Below, piece after piece: positions 54,367-63,599 of a stretch of 64,000 nucleotides of DNA. The position numbers were made by a program, and so were the translations under genes. This DNA is from OFTM10 sp964344055 (GTDB lineage Bacteria; Actinomycetota; Acidimicrobiia; Acidimicrobiales; Aldehydirespiratoraceae), in contig CAYFLT010000012.1 in the NCBI GenBank assembly GCA_964344055.1, positions 1-64,000 of the forward strand, in the 5' to 3' direction. The notes under the pieces are model-generated. The model had not been told where the DNA came from, searched no databases, and worked only from the letters and a program-made list of their open reading frames with translations. The stretch's first letter is position 1. Every line of letters begins with the position of its first letter.

Positions 54367-54443
54367 AGTGGCCGAAGGGCCGACCATCTGCTTAGGATGG
54401 CAAATTCACCGGTCAAAATGGGCCGGGCCTAGGAGGGTAATCA

Positions 54444-56285
54444 ATGAAGAAACTGTTGAGATTGCTCGCAATCCTCGCCGTGCTGGGGCTTTTCGCCGCA
54501 GCATGCGGCGATGATGGCGGTGACGACGGCGCTGATGCCGGCGGCGGTGACGACGCTGGTGACGACGGCGGCGACGACGGAGACGACTCCGGCGACGACG
54601 GCGACGACGGTGGTGACGACGGCGGCGACGACGGTGGCGATGACGCCCCCGCTTCGGAAGCCGGCCAGGGTGGCCACCTGCTGTTGCTGCAGTGGCAGGC
54701 GCCCTCCCAGGCGAACCCGTACCTGTCCACCGGCACCAAGGACCTGCTGGCCGGCTCGCTCGTTCTCGAGCCGCTCGCCGAGTANNNNNNNNNNCTCGCG
54801 ACCGAGATCCCGTCCAGCTCGAACGGTGGCATCCCCGACGACCTCATGTCGGTCACGTGGACCCTCCAGGAAGGCGTGCTCTGGTCTGACGGCACCCCGC
54901 TCACCGCGGACGACGTCGTCTTCAGCTGGGAGTACTGCTCCGACGAGGCCACCGGCTGCTCGGGTGACTTCACCACGGTCGAGTCGGTCGTCGCGGTCGA
55001 CGATCTCACCGTCCAGGTGAACTTCATCGACCCGAAGCCGTACCCGTTCGACACCTTCGTGGGCTACACCCAGCCGATCATCCAGCGCGCCCAGTTCGGC
55101 GAGTGCCAGGGTGACGCGGCCAACTCGTGTACCGATCAGAACTTCGCTCCGATCGGCACCGGCCCCTTCATGGTGACCGAGCTGCGTCCTGAGGACACCG
55201 TGCTCTACGAGTACAACCCGAACTACCGCGGCGCCGCCGAGGGCAAGCCCTTCTTCGGCACCGTCGAGATCAAGGGTGGCGGCGAGGCCGAAGCGGCCGC
55301 ACGCTCCGTCCTCGAGATCGGTGAGGCCGACTACGGCTGGAACCTCCAGGTCGCCCCGGAGATCCTCGGCCCGATGGCCGACGCGGGTAACGGTCGTGTT
55401 GAGGCCGCCTTCACCACCTCGGTGGAGCACATCAACCTGAACCAGACCAACCCCGATGGTGATCCTCCGTCCGACTACAACGGTGGCACCAACCCGAACC
55501 CGTTCTTCTTCGAGAACACCCTGCTGGCCCGCGCTCTGTCGCTGGCTATCGACCGTGATGCCCTGGTGGCCGTCGGCTACGGCGACACCGGTGCTCCCAC
55601 CTGCAACATGTGGCAGGTCGCGGCTGAGCTCTCGACCAACAACGACTGGTGCCTCACCCGCGATGTCGACGAAGCCAACCGGATCCTCGACGAGGACCTC
55701 GGCTACCTCGACACCGACGGCGACGGCGTGCGTGAGCTGCCCGACGGCACCCCGCTCGAGTGGGACTACGTCACCTCCACCAACGCGGTCCGTCAGTCGA
55801 ACCAGGCCATCGTCGAGGACAACTGGTCCGAGATCGGTGTGAAGGTCAACATGCGCAACGAGGACGCCTCGTTGTTCTTCGACGGCACCGGTGCGAGCCC
55901 GGTCAACATCTGGAGCTTCTTCACCGACATCCAGATGTTCACCAACGGCGCCTCCGGTCCGGACGCGATGGGCTACCTCCAGGGTTGGCGGACCGATGAG
56001 ATTCCGGAATCCACCAACAACTGGGGCGGTGGCAACATCGTCCGTATGGCCAACGCCGAGTTCGACGCCGTGTGGGACGAACTGTCCACCACGCCGCTCG
56101 ACGACCCCGGCCGTGTCGACCTGGTGATCCGTCTCAACGACATCATCTCCGCCGACTCCGGCTCCACCATCCCGCTCATCAACCGTGCGAGCGTCTCCGC
56201 CTTTGCGAACAGCATCATGGGCACCGGCGCACTCAACGGCTGGGACAGCGAGTACTACAACGTCGAAGATTGGTACCGAGGCTGA
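54444..56285 (+). CDS. ABC transporter solute-binding lipoprotein (SBP family 5)
   Basis: About 613 residues, strong GGAGG 8 bases upstream. Lipoprotein signal MKKLLRLLAILAVLGL with lipobox FAAAC (Cys 21). Residues 22-68 are a Gly/Asp-only linker (GDDGGDD type). The family-5 binding domain follows (LVLEPLAEY, TEIPSSSNGG, TWTLQEGVLWSDGTPLTADDVVFSWEY). It binds peptides or related solutes outside the membrane. A 10-N gap hides part of the conserved YxPDGxxVPxLA stretch; the frame is kept, though homologues suggest more than 10 bases are missing. Confidence 0.9.
   Translation: MKKLLRLLAILAVLGLFAAACGDDGGDDGADAGGGDDAGDDGGDDGDDSGDDGDDGGDDGGDDGGDDAPASEAGQGGHLLLLQWQAPSQANPYLSTGTKDLLAGSLVLEPLAEXXXXLATEIPSSSNGGIPDDLMSVTWTLQEGVLWSDGTPLTADDVVFSWEYCSDEATGCSGDFTTVESVVAVDDLTVQVNFIDPKPYPFDTFVGYTQPIIQRAQFGECQGDAANSCTDQNFAPIGTGPFMVTELRPEDTVLYEYNPNYRGAAEGKPFFGTVEIKGGGEAEAAARSVLEIGEADYGWNLQVAPEILGPMADAGNGRVEAAFTTSVEHINLNQTNPDGDPPSDYNGGTNPNPFFFENTLLARALSLAIDRDALVAVGYGDTGAPTCNMWQVAAELSTNNDWCLTRDVDEANRILDEDLGYLDTDGDGVRELPDGTPLEWDYVTSTNAVRQSNQAIVEDNWSEIGVKVNMRNEDASLFFDGTGASPVNIWSFFTDIQMFTNGASGPDAMGYLQGWRTDEIPESTNNWGGGNIVRMANAEFDAVWDELSTTPLDDPGRVDLVIRLNDIISADSGSTIPLINRASVSAFANSIMGTGALNGWDSEYYNVEDWYRG
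54785..54794. other. Assembly gap (10 N) inside the solute-binding-protein gene
   Basis: LAE-Y precedes and LATEIP follows in frame. Family-5 proteins have about nine to ten residues here (xxDGxxVPx), so about 28-31 bases are likely missing, not 10. Confidence 0.9.
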
Positions 56286-56311
56286 CCTTCGATTGAAGTG
56301 AACAACTGAGT

Positions 56312-56368
56312 GTGGGAGGGTGCCTCACCAACGTGAGGTGCCCTCCCACCTCGGTGGTTTTGGTTTTG
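56312..56368 (+). terminator. Strong hairpin (attenuator/terminator) between the binding-protein and permease genes
   Basis: Arms 56312-56328 and 56333-56349 pair over 17 bp with two G-U wobbles around a CAAC loop, followed by a T-rich stretch (GGTTTTGGTTTTGG). It lies 27 bp after the binding-protein stop, within the 99-bp gap. It would reduce read-through or stabilise the upstream mRNA, giving more binding protein than permease, a common arrangement. Confidence 0.75.
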
Positions 56369-56384
56369 GGGGAGAGAGGGATCG

Positions 56385-57404
56385 ATGGGCCGATATGTGA
56401 TCAGGCGGACGCTGTTCGCCATCCCGACGTTGCTGATCATCAGCTTCATCATCTATCTGATCCTCGATCTCGCCCCCGGTGACCCTGCGTCACAGCTTCC
56501 GCTGACCATCCCCGATGAGGTGAAGGAGCGGATGCGCGAGAGCCTCGGGCTCAACGACGCCCTGTGGGAGAAGTGGTACAAGTGGGTCAAGCTGATGTTC
56601 GTCAACGAACCGCTGCACTGGCTCGACGAGAACCTCGGCGTCTGTATCGGTGATTGCACCGACCGCGATCGCATCATCTCGTGGTCGTCACGAGCTCCGG
56701 CGATGGACATCATCACCCAGCGCCTGCCCCAGACCCTGTGGGTCATGGGCATGAGCTTCATCCTGGGAACCCTGATGGCCATCCCGGTCGGCGTGTACTC
56801 CGCCTACAAGCAGTACTCCACCTTCGACAACGTCGGCACCGTGGTCACCATGGTCGGCTACTCGCTGCCCGTCTACTTCACCGGCCTCGTGGTCATCATG
56901 GTCTTCAGCGTGTGGCTCGGCTGGTTCCCGAGCTTCTACAGCACCACCCATGACATCAGCTGGACGAGCTGGAGCAGTATCTGGTTCCAGGTCAAACAGA
57001 TGATCATGCCGGTCTCGGTACTCACCTTGTTCAACGCGGCCGCGATGAGCCGCTTCACCCGGGCCTCGACCCTCGACAACCTCAATCAGGAGTACGTGCG
57101 TACCGCACGGTCGAAGGGTCTCACCGAGCGCCGGGTCGTGATGCGTCACGTCATGCGCAACAGCATGATCCCGGTCGTCACCCTCATCGCCCTCTCGATC
57201 CCGGGCATCTTCTCGGGAGCGATCATCACCGAGACGATCTTCCGGATCAACGGGCTGGGTCAGCTCCTCATCGTGTCGATCGGCCAGAACGACATCCCGA
57301 TGGTGCAGACACTGACCTTCATCTTCGCCCTGCTCACGGTGCTCTTCAATCTGGTGGCCGACGTGCTCTACGGCTGGCTCGATCCACGAATCCGGTACGA
57401 CTGA
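56385..57404 (+). CDS. Oligopeptide/dipeptide ABC transporter permease (DppB type)
   Basis: 339 residues, GAGGG just upstream. N-terminal YVIRRTLFAIPTLLIISFIIYLILDLAPGDP is the DppB signature, followed by an extended periplasmic-type loop and five further helices; the coupling loop EYVRTARSKGLTERRVVMRHVMRNSMIPV contains the EAA-like motif. The final DPRIRYD is family-typical. Pairs with the DppC gene 14 bp downstream. Confidence 0.93.
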   Translation: MGRYVIRRTLFAIPTLLIISFIIYLILDLAPGDPASQLPLTIPDEVKERMRESLGLNDALWEKWYKWVKLMFVNEPLHWLDENLGVCIGDCTDRDRIISWSSRAPAMDIITQRLPQTLWVMGMSFILGTLMAIPVGVYSAYKQYSTFDNVGTVVTMVGYSLPVYFTGLVVIMVFSVWLGWFPSFYSTTHDISWTSWSSIWFQVKQMIMPVSVLTLFNAAAMSRFTRASTLDNLNQEYVRTARSKGLTERRVVMRHVMRNSMIPVVTLIALSIPGIFSGAIITETIFRINGLGQLLIVSIGQNDIPMVQTLTFIFALLTVLFNLVADVLYGWLDPRIRYD

Positions 57405-57418
57405 GCGGGGACGGAGCA

Positions 57419-58381
57419 ATGACCGCAACCGAAAACCCTGCAGGGAACGAACCGATCGACGACGGAGCCGAAGAGGCCGAGTTCGGCGAGGCGATGCAGA
57501 AGCATCGCAGCTTGCGCAGCGATGTCTGGCGCCAATTCCGCCGGCACCGAGGCGCCATGGTGGCCCTGTTCATCCTGACCTTCATCGTGCTGTCCAGCTA
57601 TCTCGGCCCGATGGTCTATCCGGTCGACGCGTTCGAGATCGACGTCGCCAAGGCCAATCTCACGCCGTCGTGGGATCACCCACTCGGCACCGACAACGTC
57701 GGGCGCGACGTTCTCGCCCGGCTGCTCATCGGCGGCCGCATCTCACTCTCGGTCGGTTTCGCCGCCATGATCGTCGGCCTCCTGCTCGGCACCCTCGTCG
57801 GTGTGCTCGCCGGCTTCTTCCGGCGCCTCGACGGCCCTCTGATGCGCCTCACCGACCTCTTCCTCAGCCTGCCGCTGCTCCCGCTGCTGCTGGTCACGGT
57901 GCTGCTGTTCCGTGAGTCACTGAAGGAGAGGTTCGGCGAGAGCCTGGGCATCTTCCTGCTGGTGGTGGTCATCATCGGTGCCACCAGCTGGATGCAGACC
58001 GCTCGTGTCGTCCGGGCTGATGTGCTGGCCATCAAGGAAGAGGAATTCGTCCTCGCCGCCCGCAGTATCGGCACCCGTCCCCGCCGCATCGTCACCCGCC
58101 ACATCCTGCCGAACGTGCTCAGTCCGGTGATCGTGGCTGCGTCGCTCGGCACCGCCACGGCCATCATCACCGAATCGGCCCTGTCGTTCCTCGGTCTCGG
58201 CTTCCCGGCCTCGTTCCCGACGTGGGGCATCCTGCTCAGTGAGGCCCGCAACTACATCAGCATCAACCCGGTGCGGATGATCTCCCCGGGCCTCGCGATC
58301 TCCATCACGGTGATGAGCGTCAACTTCATCGGTGACGGCCTCCGCGACGCCCTCGACCCGAGGCTGCGCTCCAAGGGCTGA
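57419..58381 (+). CDS. Oligopeptide/dipeptide ABC transporter permease (DppC type)
   Basis: 320 residues, start with GGGGACGGAG upstream. A charged lead, first helix near 45-65, then LTPSWDHPLGTDNVGRDVLARLLIGGRISLSVGF, the DppC signature, and the EAA-like loop EEEFVLAARSIGTRPRRIVTRHILPNV; DPRLRSKG at the end. Forms the membrane channel with the DppB subunit. The order ATPase-ATPase-binding protein-permease-permease is unusual for dpp operons, in which the binding protein usually leads. Confidence 0.93.
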   Translation: MTATENPAGNEPIDDGAEEAEFGEAMQKHRSLRSDVWRQFRRHRGAMVALFILTFIVLSSYLGPMVYPVDAFEIDVAKANLTPSWDHPLGTDNVGRDVLARLLIGGRISLSVGFAAMIVGLLLGTLVGVLAGFFRRLDGPLMRLTDLFLSLPLLPLLLVTVLLFRESLKERFGESLGIFLLVVVIIGATSWMQTARVVRADVLAIKEEEFVLAARSIGTRPRRIVTRHILPNVLSPVIVAASLGTATAIITESALSFLGLGFPASFPTWGILLSEARNYISINPVRMISPGLAISITVMSVNFIGDGLRDALDPRLRSKG

Positions 58382-58470
58382 GCTCTTCCGCTCATCTCCT
58401 CCAAGTCGGGGTGCAGATCGCCGCGCCCGATGCGCGCGAGAGGGGTCGAGCGCGTCTAGGTTCCGGCCAC

Positions 58471-61323
58471 GTGACGCTGCGCATCGATGTGACCGCCCTC
58501 GACGACCCCGACGGCGCCCGAGTCGTCGCCGACGCACCCCTGGTGGGGGTGACCGGTCTCACCGCTTGTCGGGTGACACGCGTCCATCATCTGGACGGTG
58601 CTCTCAGCCCTGACGACGTGGACCGGCTTTGCGCCGAAGTGCTGGTCGACCCGGTCGTCGACACGGTGTCGATCGGCGCCCTGCCCCCAACCGAAGGTCG
58701 GGCGGTCGAGGTGGCGCCCATGCCGGGGGTCACCGACGCGGACGCCAGGGAGCTCGAACGGGCGGCCGCCGAACTCGGTCTGCCGGCCGTCCGGGTGGCC
58801 ACCGCTCGTCGCTACGACCTCATCGGTGATCTCGACGACGACGAAGTCGCCACCATCACCCGCCGGCTGCTCGCCAATGACACGATCGAGCACGCGGTGG
58901 AGGGTGAGCTGCCACCCGAGTTCGCCGGAGCGGCGGAGGCGCACGTCCACGTCGACGAGGTACCCCTGTCCGATCTGTCCGACGCCGAACTCGAGACGCT
59001 GAGCCGTGAGCGGGTGCTCTCGCTCGACCTCGCCGAGATGCGGACGATCCAGGCCCACTTCGAGGGTGAAGGCCGCGCTCCCTCCGACGCCGAGCTCGAG
59101 ACCCTGGCTCAGACCTGGTCGGAGCATTGCGTACACAAGACCTTCCGGGCCCGGATCGAGCTGACCCACACTGCCGCTGACGGCACGATCACGGCCACCG
59201 AACACGACGGACTCCTGCCCGCCCTCCGCGAGGTCACCGAGGAGCTCGATCCCTGGTGGCTGCGGTCGGCCTTCGTCGACGACGCCGGAATCATCGCCTT
59301 CGACGACCACCACGACCTGGCCTTCAAGGTCGAGACCCACAACCATCCGTCGGCCCTCGAGCCCTTCGGCGGCGCCAACACCGGTGTTGGCGGCGTGGTC
59401 CGCGACATCCTCGGGGTGTCGGCCCGGCCGATCGCGTGCACCGACGTGCTCTGCTTCGGCCCGTCGGACCTCCCCGACGACCGGCTCCCCATCGGCGTGC
59501 TGCATCCGCGTCGCATCAAGGATGGCGTGGTCGCCGGCATCGGCGACTACGGCAACAAGCTCGGCCTGCCGACCGTCAACGGAAGCGTGTTGTACGACGA
59601 GGGCTACGTCGCCAATCCGCTCGTCTACTGCGGTGCGCTGGGACTCCTCCCGCACGGCAGCCATCCGATCGAACCGAGGGTCGGTGATCACATCATCTCG
59701 TTGGGTGGTCGAGTGGGGCGGGACGGCATCCACGGCGCCACCTTCTCCTCGGCCGGCATGGATGCGTCGACGGTCGACACGGTCGGATCGGCCGTCCAGA
59801 TCGGTGACCCGATCACCGAGAAGGGATTGATCGAGGTCATCGAGCGGGCCCGCGACGCCAGCCTCTACAACGCCATCACCGATTGCGGGGCCGGAGGATT
59901 CTCGTCCGCGGTGGGGGAGATGGGTGAGGACCTCGGCGTGGAGGTGGATCTCGCCGTCGTGCCGCTCAAGTACCCGGGTCTCCAGCCCTGGGAGATCTGG
60001 CTCTCCGAGGCGCAGGAGCGGATCGTCATCGCCGTGAGCCCGGACAAGCTCGACGAACTACGAGACCTCTGCGACGCCTGGGACGTGGAGGTGACCGATC
60101 TCGGCACCTTCACCGGCTCGGAGCGGCTGATCGTGCGCTACGGCGACACCCCCGTGGTCGACATGCCGATGTCGTTCCTGCACGATGGCCTGCCCCGCCG
60201 GGAGATGGTCGGGGCGTGGACGGACCCGAAGCCGGCTGCGGTGGCGGTCCCGGAGATCACCGGCGACCTGGTGCTCCGGCTGTTGGCCCATCCCGACGTG
60301 GCATCGAAGGAGGAGATCATCCGCCGCTACGACCACGAGGTGCGGGGCGGCACCGTGGTACGGCCCTACGTGGGCCCTCACGCCGACGGTCCCGCGGATG
60401 CTGCCGTTCTCAAGCCACTCGGTACCTCGGGCACGACGGCAGCGGTACTCAGCAACGGCATTTGCCCACGGGTCGGCCGTCACGATCCCTGGGCCATGGC
60501 TCTGCACGCCATGGACGAGGCGGTCCGCAACCTCGTCGCGGTCGGTGGGGACCCGGACCGGGTCGCGGTCCTCGACAATTTCTGCTGGGGCGATCCCACC
60601 AAACCCGACCGGCTCGGCAGCCTCGTGCGGGCCGTGCAGGGCTGCACCGATGGTGCCCGCCGGTACGCCATGCCCTTCATCTCGGGGAAAGACAGCTTGT
60701 TCAACGAGTTCGACGGCAAGGCCATTCCCGGCACACTGCTGATCTCGGCAGTGGGGTTGGTGCCGGACCTGAACGAGGCGATCGACTCGGCGGGAATGCA
60801 GGTCGGCGACGACCTGTGGTTGGTGGGGACGGGCAGCGGCAAGCTCGGCGGATCGCTCGCCTCCGACGTCTTCGAGCTGGGGGCCACCGAGGTGCCCTCA
60901 CCCCTCGACGATCCGATGCCGCGCTACCGCTCCATCCATGCAGCCATTCGCTCTGGGGTGATCACCGCTGCTCACGACTGCAGCGACGGCGGTCTCGCGG
61001 TCTGCCTCGCCGAGATGGCGATCGCCGCCCGGCTCGGGATCTCCGCCATCGTCCCCACCGACGGGCTCGACCCGTTCACGGCATTGGTCAACGAGGGGCC
61101 CGGCCGCCTCGTGCTGACCGCCGCAGCCGGCAGCCGGGAGCGGGTGGCCGAACTCCTCGGCGAACACGGTCGACGGATCGGCCACGTGACCGGAAGCGAC
61201 CGCATCGTCCTGCGGGCGCCCGACGCGGAGCCGGATGCGGAAGGAGTCGAGGCGCTGGCCCTCACACTCGTGGACCTCCCACTGACCGACGCAGTGCGGG
61301 CCAATGTGGAAGGCGAGCGATGA
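58471..61323 (+). CDS. purL: Phosphoribosylformylglycinamidine synthase subunit PurL with two N-terminal PurS-like repeats
   Basis: 950 residues from GTG 58471. The N-terminal ~145 residues contain two PurS-like repeats (about 1-70 and 78-145), then the linker and the two AIRS-type halves; the catalytic His is in WSEHCVHKTFR (near 219) and NHPSALEPFGGANTGVGG binds ATP/FGAR. The glutaminase domain is missing and is encoded by purQ next door. It converts FGAR to FGAM. Long PurL proteins carry such a PurS-like N-terminal domain; here it is fused but PurQ is separate. Confidence 0.92.
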   Translation: MTLRIDVTALDDPDGARVVADAPLVGVTGLTACRVTRVHHLDGALSPDDVDRLCAEVLVDPVVDTVSIGALPPTEGRAVEVAPMPGVTDADARELERAAAELGLPAVRVATARRYDLIGDLDDDEVATITRRLLANDTIEHAVEGELPPEFAGAAEAHVHVDEVPLSDLSDAELETLSRERVLSLDLAEMRTIQAHFEGEGRAPSDAELETLAQTWSEHCVHKTFRARIELTHTAADGTITATEHDGLLPALREVTEELDPWWLRSAFVDDAGIIAFDDHHDLAFKVETHNHPSALEPFGGANTGVGGVVRDILGVSARPIACTDVLCFGPSDLPDDRLPIGVLHPRRIKDGVVAGIGDYGNKLGLPTVNGSVLYDEGYVANPLVYCGALGLLPHGSHPIEPRVGDHIISLGGRVGRDGIHGATFSSAGMDASTVDTVGSAVQIGDPITEKGLIEVIERARDASLYNAITDCGAGGFSSAVGEMGEDLGVEVDLAVVPLKYPGLQPWEIWLSEAQERIVIAVSPDKLDELRDLCDAWDVEVTDLGTFTGSERLIVRYGDTPVVDMPMSFLHDGLPRREMVGAWTDPKPAAVAVPEITGDLVLRLLAHPDVASKEEIIRRYDHEVRGGTVVRPYVGPHADGPADAAVLKPLGTSGTTAAVLSNGICPRVGRHDPWAMALHAMDEAVRNLVAVGGDPDRVAVLDNFCWGDPTKPDRLGSLVRAVQGCTDGARRYAMPFISGKDSLFNEFDGKAIPGTLLISAVGLVPDLNEAIDSAGMQVGDDLWLVGTGSGKLGGSLASDVFELGATEVPSPLDDPMPRYRSIHAAIRSGVITAAHDCSDGGLAVCLAEMAIAARLGISAIVPTDGLDPFTALVNEGPGRLVLTAAAGSRERVAELLGEHGRRIGHVTGSDRIVLRAPDAEPDAEGVEALALTLVDLPLTDAVRANVEGER

Positions 61324-62098
61324 GCCGGCCACCGATCCTGATCCCGCATGCGTCGGGCACCAACCGGGACGGCGAAGCCGCACAGGCCGTCGAGCAGGCC
61401 GGTGGCGATCCACGGATCGTCCACGTGAACCAACTCCGCGACGGCGAGGTGTCGTTCGCCGACCATGCCGGGATCCTGTTCCCCGGAGGGTTTTCCTACG
61501 GCGACGCGCTCGGGGCCGGGGGGCGCTTGGCCCTCGAGCTCCATGCCTGGTTCGCCGGTGCCCTCGAGGCCGCGGTCGACGCCGGTCGTCCGATCCTCGG
61601 GATCTGCAACGGGTTCCAGGTGCTGGTCAAAGCCGGTCTCCTTCCCGGGCCCGCCGGTTCGCCGAGGGAGGTCACCCTCACCGAAAATGCCCAGGGCCGG
61701 TTCGAGTGCCGTTGGGTGACACTCGAGGTCGCGGCCGGGAGCCGCTCGGCGTGGCTGTCCACGATCGGCGGATCGATCATCCGGTGCCCGGTCGCGCACG
61801 GCGAAGGCCGGATCGCGGTCACCGGCGACGACGTGACCGCCGGCCTGGAGGTCGACGGCCACGTGGCCTTCCGCTACCAGGACGCCGGTGCCGCGCCCGC
61901 CGAAGGCCCGACAGTGCCCGCCGGTGGCGAGTACCCGGCCAACCCGAACGGATCGGTGGCCGACATCGCCGGCCTCTGCGACTCGACCGGATCGGTGGTC
62001 GGGCTCATGCCCCACCCCGAGGACCACGTGTTCGACTGGCAACGGCCGGGGGTCTCGGGCTTCCGCTCTTCGAGGCCTTCGTGGCTGCGGCCCGATGA
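61320..62098 (+). CDS. purQ: Phosphoribosylformylglycinamidine synthase glutaminase subunit PurQ (apparent frameshift)
   Basis: ATG 61320 overlaps the purL stop. Class I glutaminase: nucleophile Cys in ILGICNGFQVL, His/Glu in GLMPHPED near the end. Reading in frame 61320 passes GLMPHPEDHVFDWQRPG and would run on past the next gene. One extra base in the G5 run at 62048-62052 restores GLPLFEAFVAAAR and a stop at 62096-62098 that forms an ATGA overlap with purC, as expected for this operon. It supplies ammonia to PurL. Homopolymer sequencing error is the simplest explanation. Confidence 0.85.
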
Positions 62099-63012
62099 CC
62101 ATCGACCTCGGCCCGGCTGTCGAGCACCCGTTCACGGGGATCGACGCGGCGGACGTCGCCGATCTGGGGCCCTTCATCCAGGGCAAGGTCCGTGACATCG
62201 TCGACCTGGGTGATCGTCTGGCGCTCATCGCCACCGATCGGGTGTCGGCCTTCGATCACGTGCTGGGAACGGTGCCGTACCGGGGGCAGGTCCTCAACGA
62301 ACTGGCGGCCTGGTGGTTCGACCGGATCGCGGATCTGGTTCCGTCGCACATGGAGTCCGTTCCTGATGCGAACCGGCTGTCCGGCAGCACCTCGACCGCC
62401 GTCTGGACCAGGTACGCGGCCGGGGAGCGGGAGATCTACGGGCTGACGTTCCCCGATGGGATGGGGAAGAACGACGCCCTACCCGAGCCCATCATCACGC
62501 CCACGACCAAGGCGGAGCAGGGGGCTCACGACGAGCCGATCACCGAGGCCGAGATCGTGTCGCGAGGTCTGGTCGACGCGGAGTTGTGGGAACAGGTCCG
62601 CACCACGGCACTCGCGGTCTTCGACCGGGGCGTCGAGGTCGCGGCGGCCGCAGGGTTGGTGCTCGTCGACACCAAGTACGAGTTCGGGCTCGACGACCAC
62701 GGCGTCCTCACGATCATCGACGAGGTCCATACGCCCGACAGCTCGCGGTACTGGAGGGCCTCGACGGTCGAAGAGCGACGGGCGGCGGGGGAGGAGCCGG
62801 AGAACCTCGACAAGGAGTTCATCCGGCTCGCCTATGTGCGGGGTGGCTACACCGGAGAGGCGGCACCGCCGCCGCTTCGTGCCGAGCTGGCCGAAGCGGC
62901 CGCCAGTGTGTACCTCGAGACCTTCCAGGCGTTGACCGGGCGAGCTCTGGACCCCGCGCCGTACCCCGCCGGGCCCCGGGTGATCGACGCGATTCGCGGG
63001 CTCGCCGGCTGA
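62095..63012 (+). CDS. purC: Phosphoribosylaminoimidazole-succinocarboxamide synthase PurC (internal segment missing)
   Basis: 305 residues, ATG in the ATGA overlap with purQ. GKVRDIVDLGDRLALIATDRVSAFDHV and LPEPIITPTTKAEQGAHDEPI, DTKYEFGLD and DEVHTPDSSRYW are intact. Between VPDAN and GSTSTAVW the family normally has about 20 residues including VVRGYLT; here VPDAN is followed directly by RLSGSTST, so the V-x-R-G-Y substrate loop is absent. No N run marks it. The product may be non-functional or the assembly may be collapsed. It joins aspartate to CAIR. Confidence 0.88.
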   Translation: MTIDLGPAVEHPFTGIDAADVADLGPFIQGKVRDIVDLGDRLALIATDRVSAFDHVLGTVPYRGQVLNELAAWWFDRIADLVPSHMESVPDANRLSGSTSTAVWTRYAAGEREIYGLTFPDGMGKNDALPEPIITPTTKAEQGAHDEPITEAEIVSRGLVDAELWEQVRTTALAVFDRGVEVAAAAGLVLVDTKYEFGLDDHGVLTIIDEVHTPDSSRYWRASTVEERRAAGEEPENLDKEFIRLAYVRGGYTGEAAPPPLRAELAEAAASVYLETFQALTGRALDPAPYPAGPRVIDAIRGLAG

Positions 63013-63103
63013 ATTGCCGAACGGGAAAAACGGCATCCCACGCGCGCCGATCTGACCGCGCGAACATGCAGACTGGGTCGACCGATCGGAAGGAACCGAC
63101 CTC

Positions 63104-63595
63104 GTGGGTGACGATCCGCTGGTGGGCGTGATCATGGGCAGCGACTCCGATTGGGAGACCATGCGACGCGCCGCGGACGTGCTCTCCGACTTCGGTGTTC
63201 CGCACGAGTGCCGCGTCGTTTCTGCCCACCGCACCCCCGATCTCATGGTCGAATACGCCGAAGCCGCCGAGGGACGAGGTCTCCAGGCCATCATCGCCGG
63301 CGCCGGAGGCGCGGCCCATCTCCCGGGCATGGTTGCGGGGCACACGATCGTTCCCGTCATCGGGGTGCCGATCAAGAGCAGGGCACTGAACGGTATGGAC
63401 TCGCTGCTCTCGATCGTCCAGATGCCCGGTGGAGTGCCGGTGGCAACGATGGCCATCGGCGACGCCGGCGCCACCAACGCGGGTCTCATGGCAGTCGCGA
63501 TGCTCGCCCGAAACGACGATGCGCTCGCGAAGTCGCTCCACCGGTTCCGGGCCGATCGGGCCACCCAGGTCCGCTCCATCGAGTTGGAGCACTGA
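63104..63595 (+). CDS. purE: N5-carboxyaminoimidazole ribonucleotide mutase PurE (class I)
   Basis: 163 residues, GTG start with GGAAGG upstream. MGSDSDWETMRRAADVL, SAHRTPDLM and AGAGGAAHLPGMVAGHT hold the conserved active-site residues, and NGMDSLLSIVQMPGGVPVATMAIG follows. It moves the carboxyl group of N5-CAIR to give CAIR. It is 91 bp after purC and 4 bp before purK, its partner in the two-step route. Confidence 0.95.
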   Translation: MGDDPLVGVIMGSDSDWETMRRAADVLSDFGVPHECRVVSAHRTPDLMVEYAEAAEGRGLQAIIAGAGGAAHLPGMVAGHTIVPVIGVPIKSRALNGMDSLLSIVQMPGGVPVATMAIGDAGATNAGLMAVAMLARNDDALAKSLHRFRADRATQVRSIELEH

Positions 63596-63599
63596 ACCG

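Noticed and set aside
54369..54398. Sigma-70-like promoter before the binding-protein gene
   Set aside because: TAGGAT resembles a -10 box, but no reasonable -35 hexamer is found at 16-18 bp spacing.
54504..54655. GGCGACGAC repeats as a CRISPR or minisatellite
   Set aside because: The repeats are in frame and encode a Gly/Asp linker; no conserved direct repeats with unique spacers.
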